NCBI GenBank assembly: GCA_002365025.1
Contig: DEYX01000283.1
Location: 1 to 16,212, forward strand
Source: Hungatella sp. UBA3147
GTDB taxonomy: Bacteria > Bacillota > Clostridia > Lachnospirales > Lachnospiraceae
DNA length: 16,212 nucleotides
Reading direction: 5' to 3'
A model generated the notes under the pieces. The model did no database searches. It was not told the origin of the DNA and saw only the letters and a list, made by a program, of their open reading frames with translations. A program made the position numbers and the translations under genes. Shown here in pieces: positions 13,828 to 16,212 of this stretch; the stretch's first letter is position 1, and each line of letters opens with the position of its first letter.

Positions 13828-13876
13828 CAAAAAACAACCGCCCGGAAAATATGCATATTTTCCAAACAGTTGTTTT
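13828..13876 (-). terminator. Terminator of the ArsR-type regulator gene
   Basis: On the minus strand an outer stem AAACAAC/GTTGTTT encloses a 20-bp-long self-complementary GGAAAATATG/CATATTTTCC hairpin, and the structure ends in TTTTTTG. It separates the regulator from the sugar operon. The gene-free stretch 13550-13894 is fully accounted for by this terminator, two operators and the promoter. Confidence 0.75.
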
Positions 13877-13894
13877 ATCTATCCCCATATATCA

Positions 13895-14815
13895 TCAATA
13901 TTCGATTTCCATAATAATATCCTGGGCATAATCGCCGAAGGTCTTACCAAAAAGATTAAAGCCTCCCTCATATTTTGCATCCTTACGATTCCCGATGGTC
14001 ATGCTGATAAAGGAGTTCTCTGACAGCCCAATGTCGTTGATTCTGACGTTGGAGGCCCGCTCTCCATTGATGTAGCTTCCGTCTCCCTTCATCTCCCATT
14101 TTACCAAAAGACCGTATTGGGTAGAACCATTAGGCCATAGGGAGGGTGTAAGTCTCCCTCTTCTGGATCCGAAATCCCCCGGACAGCACCAGGTGGCGCA
14201 TTCCACACCGTTTATCCACATGGTAATGTCCGACTTCCAGTCCTCCGCATACCCAGGCGCTTCCGAGCATATCTCCATGGAAAAGGACAGCCGCACGGGC
14301 CGTTTTCCTGAAGGAAGCTGATTGGGGAACCGGTATTCCACATGGCCTTTGGAGGTCCACAAGAGACCGGCCTCCATCCGTTCCGGCAGATAAAAGCTGT
14401 ATACCTTATCCTCCATTCCCACCACTCCAGAATGAGTATATAAGCCGCAGGTAGGAGAAATACTGCAGTCCACAAATGCGCCCACCGGCATTTCGACGCT
14501 TAATACTTCATTGATCTGGCTGCTTCTGGGCAGAAAGCAAAGATTGGCATAATCCTGTTTCCGGCTGCATACCTTCATGGTCCCATGGCTCCCCGGCTGT
14601 TCTTCCATACGGATCAAATCCGCCGCCTCAAGAAGCTTCAGATGGAAAGCAGCACTGGACTGGGGAAGTTCAAGAGCTTCCGCTATCTGACTGATTGAAT
14701 AATTGTCCTGGTATAACAGCTTTATGATCTCCAGCCGGACAGGCGACGAGACCGCCTTACCAAACTCACAGATCTCTTTGATATTTTCCAGAGTATACTC
14801 CTTTATTTTTGCCAT
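13895..14815 (-). CDS. ArsR-type transcriptional regulator with large C-terminal domain
   Basis: Probable local regulator of the sugar operon. The N-terminal 90 residues are an ArsR-like winged helix: AVSSPVRLEIIKLLYQDNYS, SISQIAEALELPQSSAAFHL (helix-turn-helix), then LKLLEAADLIRMEEQ. The remaining 215 residues are beta-rich (GLLWTSKGHVEYRFPNQL, ITMWINGVECATWCCPGDFG, INDIGLSENSFISMTIGN) and look like a jelly-roll or carbohydrate-binding domain; this fusion occurs in Firmicutes regulators beside glycosidase genes, and a sugar effector is inferred. The total of 306 aa is far longer than metal-sensing ArsR proteins, and no metal-site cysteine pair lies in the helix-turn-helix part. AAAAGGAGAGAGG supports the start at 14815; the frame's earlier Met at 14887 falls in the promoter's -10 region. 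Confidence 0.82.
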   Translation of the reverse strand: MAKIKEYTLENIKEICEFGKAVSSPVRLEIIKLLYQDNYSISQIAEALELPQSSAAFHLKLLEAADLIRMEEQPGSHGTMKVCSRKQDYANLCFLPRSSQINEVLSVEMPVGAFVDCSISPTCGLYTHSGVVGMEDKVYSFYLPERMEAGLLWTSKGHVEYRFPNQLPSGKRPVRLSFSMEICSEAPGYAEDWKSDITMWINGVECATWCCPGDFGSRRGRLTPSLWPNGSTQYGLLVKWEMKGDGSYINGERASNVRINDIGLSENSFISMTIGNRKDAKYEGGFNLFGKTFGDYAQDIIMEIEY

Positions 14816-14882
14816 GACCCTCTCTCCTTTTACTCTTTTTTGCACCTCAGGCGCGCAAAGACTTCCCCCATATTTAACATTT

Positions 14883-14912
14883 ATCATACATTATTTCCCG
14901 TAACGCTGTCAA
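14883..14912 (-). promoter_or_regulatory. Promoter of the ArsR-type regulator gene
   Basis: On the minus strand: TTGACA (14907-14912), an 18-base spacer and TATGAT (14883-14888). The transcription start would lie about 60 bases before the regulator's ATG. Confidence 0.7.
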
Positions 14913-14989
14913 TTCCGGCCATTCTTTTGTGGCTATATTTTCCATTATTGAAAAATTATTATCTTAACAAAAAATAAACTTTAAATAGA

Positions 14990-15004
14990 AAAAATATTGC
15001 TGTT
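14990..15004. promoter_or_regulatory. Degenerate operator copy O3
   Basis: AAAAATATTGCTGTT matches O2 at 13 of 15 positions; the right half is identical, the left half has two changes. It lies in the intergenic region between the regulator and the divergent permease, about 80 bases upstream of the regulator's -35. The remainder of 14913-15133 is AT-rich, and no confident permease promoter was found (TATGAT at 15018-15023 lacks a well-spaced -35). Confidence 0.35.
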
Positions 15005-15133
15005 TTATATCAAATTTTATGATAAAATAAAAAAAGTTTCCTCATTAATAAATAGGGCCGCAACGTTATCAAATCTGGTTGTATGGCATTTATTTTCTTT
15101 GATGATGAAAGAATAACAAAAAAGGAATCCTAA

Positions 15134-15169
15134 ATGATAGGACTGGTTAAATTATGGAACCGAAATTAG
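15134..15169 (+). other. Eleven-codon upstream reading frame overlapping the permease start
   Basis: AAAAAAGGA ends seven bases before an ATG that reads MIGLVKLWNRN and then stops at TAG, 16 bases into the permease gene in another frame. Its ribosome binding site is better than the one before the permease ATG (AGGA, 11 bases away), so translation of the two may be coupled. Confidence 0.35.
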
Positions 15170-16212
15170 AAAAGAAATATGGCCTTTTTACAGCCATTGC
15201 AATGGTTGTAGGCATCGTCATAGGAAGCGGTGTGTTTTTTAAGGCGGAAAAGATCCTTACGGCAACCGGCGGTAATTTAAAGGAGGGCATCCTGGCGTGG
15301 GTGATCGGAGGTATCATAATGATTTCCTGCGCTTACACGTTTTCTGTCATGGCTACCAAATATCAGTTTATCAATGGTGTGGTAGATTACGCAGAAGCAG
15401 CAATGGGGAAAAAGTATGCTTATTATGTCGGATGGTTTATGGCAGCGATTTATTATCCCACAATTACCTCTGTGCTTGCATGGGTCTCCGCCCGGTATAC
15501 CTGCGTAATCTTTGGCTTTTCCATTACAGGCGGAGAATGTATGACCATAGCCTGCCTTTATCTGGTTTCAAGCTTTACAATGAATGCTTTATCTCCTGTT
15601 CTGGCAGGAAAATTCCAGGTAAGCACTACGGTTATCAAACTGATCCCCCTATTCTTAATGGCAGTTATCGGAACGTTTGCAGGACTACGAAGCGGTATGA
15701 CAATGTATAATTTCACCCACTACGTGTCCCAAAGCACTACCAACGGGTTATTTACGGCTGTTGTCGCAGCAAGCTTTGCCTACGAAGGCTGGATCATTGC
15801 AACCTGCATTAACGCAGAATTAAAAAATGCAAAGAAAAATCTTCCTTTGGCTTTGATTGCAGGTACTTTTATTACTATGTCTGTTTACATCCTGTATTAT
15901 ATCGGTTTGGCAGGAACGATTAAAAATGAGGTTATGATGGCTGGTGGCGAAACCGGCGCCAAACTGGCATTCCAAACAGTTTTCACCTCGGCAGGCGGTT
16001 CCCTATTATTTGTATTCGTCATCATTTCATGCCTGGGGACTTTAAACGGGCTGATGCTTGGCTGCACACGGGGAATTTATTCTATCGCTGCAAGGGGCCT
16101 TGGACCTAAGCCCAGAGTTTTCAGCCAGGTGGATCCGGCGACTAATATGCCTGTTAATTCCGCAATTATGGGGTTATTTCTTTGCAGCCTCTGGTTATTT
16201 TATTTTTATGGG
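15154..16212 (+). CDS. APC family amino acid permease (cut by window edge)
   Basis: Membrane transporter or exchanger for amino acids; 353 codons are visible and the frame is open at the end. The first helix carries the family signature GIVIGSGVFF (about residues 23-32), the backbone-binding loop for the amino acid. SFAYEGWIIATCINAELKNA (about 207-226) is the conserved helix-6 segment, resembling the LAT/SteT branch (SYxYxGW-NxxxEE/LK), followed by KNLPLALIAGTFITMSVYIL. Around ten hydrophobic helices can be counted. Full-length members have 430-480 residues, so roughly the last quarter is missing. It is divergent from the ArsR-type regulator, with operator copy O3 and a short upstream frame in the intergenic region. 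The exact substrate cannot be read from the sequence. Confidence 0.88.
   Translation, partial: MEPKLEKKYGLFTAIAMVVGIVIGSGVFFKAEKILTATGGNLKEGILAWVIGGIIMISCAYTFSVMATKYQFINGVVDYAEAAMGKKYAYYVGWFMAAIYYPTITSVLAWVSARYTCVIFGFSITGGECMTIACLYLVSSFTMNALSPVLAGKFQVSTTVIKLIPLFLMAVIGTFAGLRSGMTMYNFTHYVSQSTTNGLFTAVVAASFAYEGWIIATCINAELKNAKKNLPLALIAGTFITMSVYILYYIGLAGTIKNEVMMAGGETGAKLAFQTVFTSAGGSLLFVFVIISCLGTLNGLMLGCTRGIYSIAARGLGPKPRVFSQVDPATNMPVNSAIMGLFLCSLWLFYFYG

Overview
The window looks like chromosome from a spore-forming member of the Clostridia, most likely Lachnospiraceae (Lacrimispora / Clostridium saccharolyticum-like). The reasons are an alpha/beta-type spore protein behind a consensus sigma-G promoter, a Csp-type subtilisin-like protein, strong AGGAGG ribosome binding sites, some GTG/TTG starts, a rubredoxin-domain protein and a sugar ABC transporter operon that lacks its own ATPase. 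No rRNA, CRISPR array, IS element or integrase gene was seen.

Region 1 (1-1900) is AT-rich and gene-poor. It starts with the 5' end of lexA (minus strand) and its SOS operator. Next come a tRNA 3'-end-like fragment inside competing inverted repeats, three small minus-strand genes (one of 41 aa) and a DnaA-box cluster overlapping a promoter. Together these resemble an old integration site or an eroded element, but no recombinase is present.

Region 2 (2000-3850) holds independent minus-strand housekeeping or stress genes: an FMN nitroreductase, a GNAT acetyltransferase and a short rubredoxin-domain protein.

Region 3 (3900-8460) is mostly plus strand and partly linked to sporulation. Its main gene encodes a 557-aa Csp-like subtilase in which the catalytic serine is glycine, so it is probably a pseudoprotease. 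It is followed by a 47-aa membrane peptide gene (minus), a zinc-ribbon protein, a ModE/LysR-type winged-helix regulator, a DUF2238-like membrane protein, and a two-gene spore unit (alpha/beta SASP plus a 62-aa unknown) under a sigma-G promoter.

Region 4 (8500-15000, minus strand) is a carbohydrate-use locus. An ArsR-type regulator with a large C-terminal domain lies upstream of a lipoprotein binding protein, two CUT1 permeases and a cytoplasmic GH2 glycosidase. An imported glycoside would be hydrolysed in the cytosol. A 15-bp palindrome, AACAGTA-T-TACTGTT, just downstream of the operon promoter recurs 104 bp upstream, with a degenerate copy upstream of the regulator gene. It is the best candidate operator.

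Region 5 (15130-end) is a divergent amino-acid permease of the APC family, cut by the window edge. A 11-codon upstream reading frame overlaps its start.
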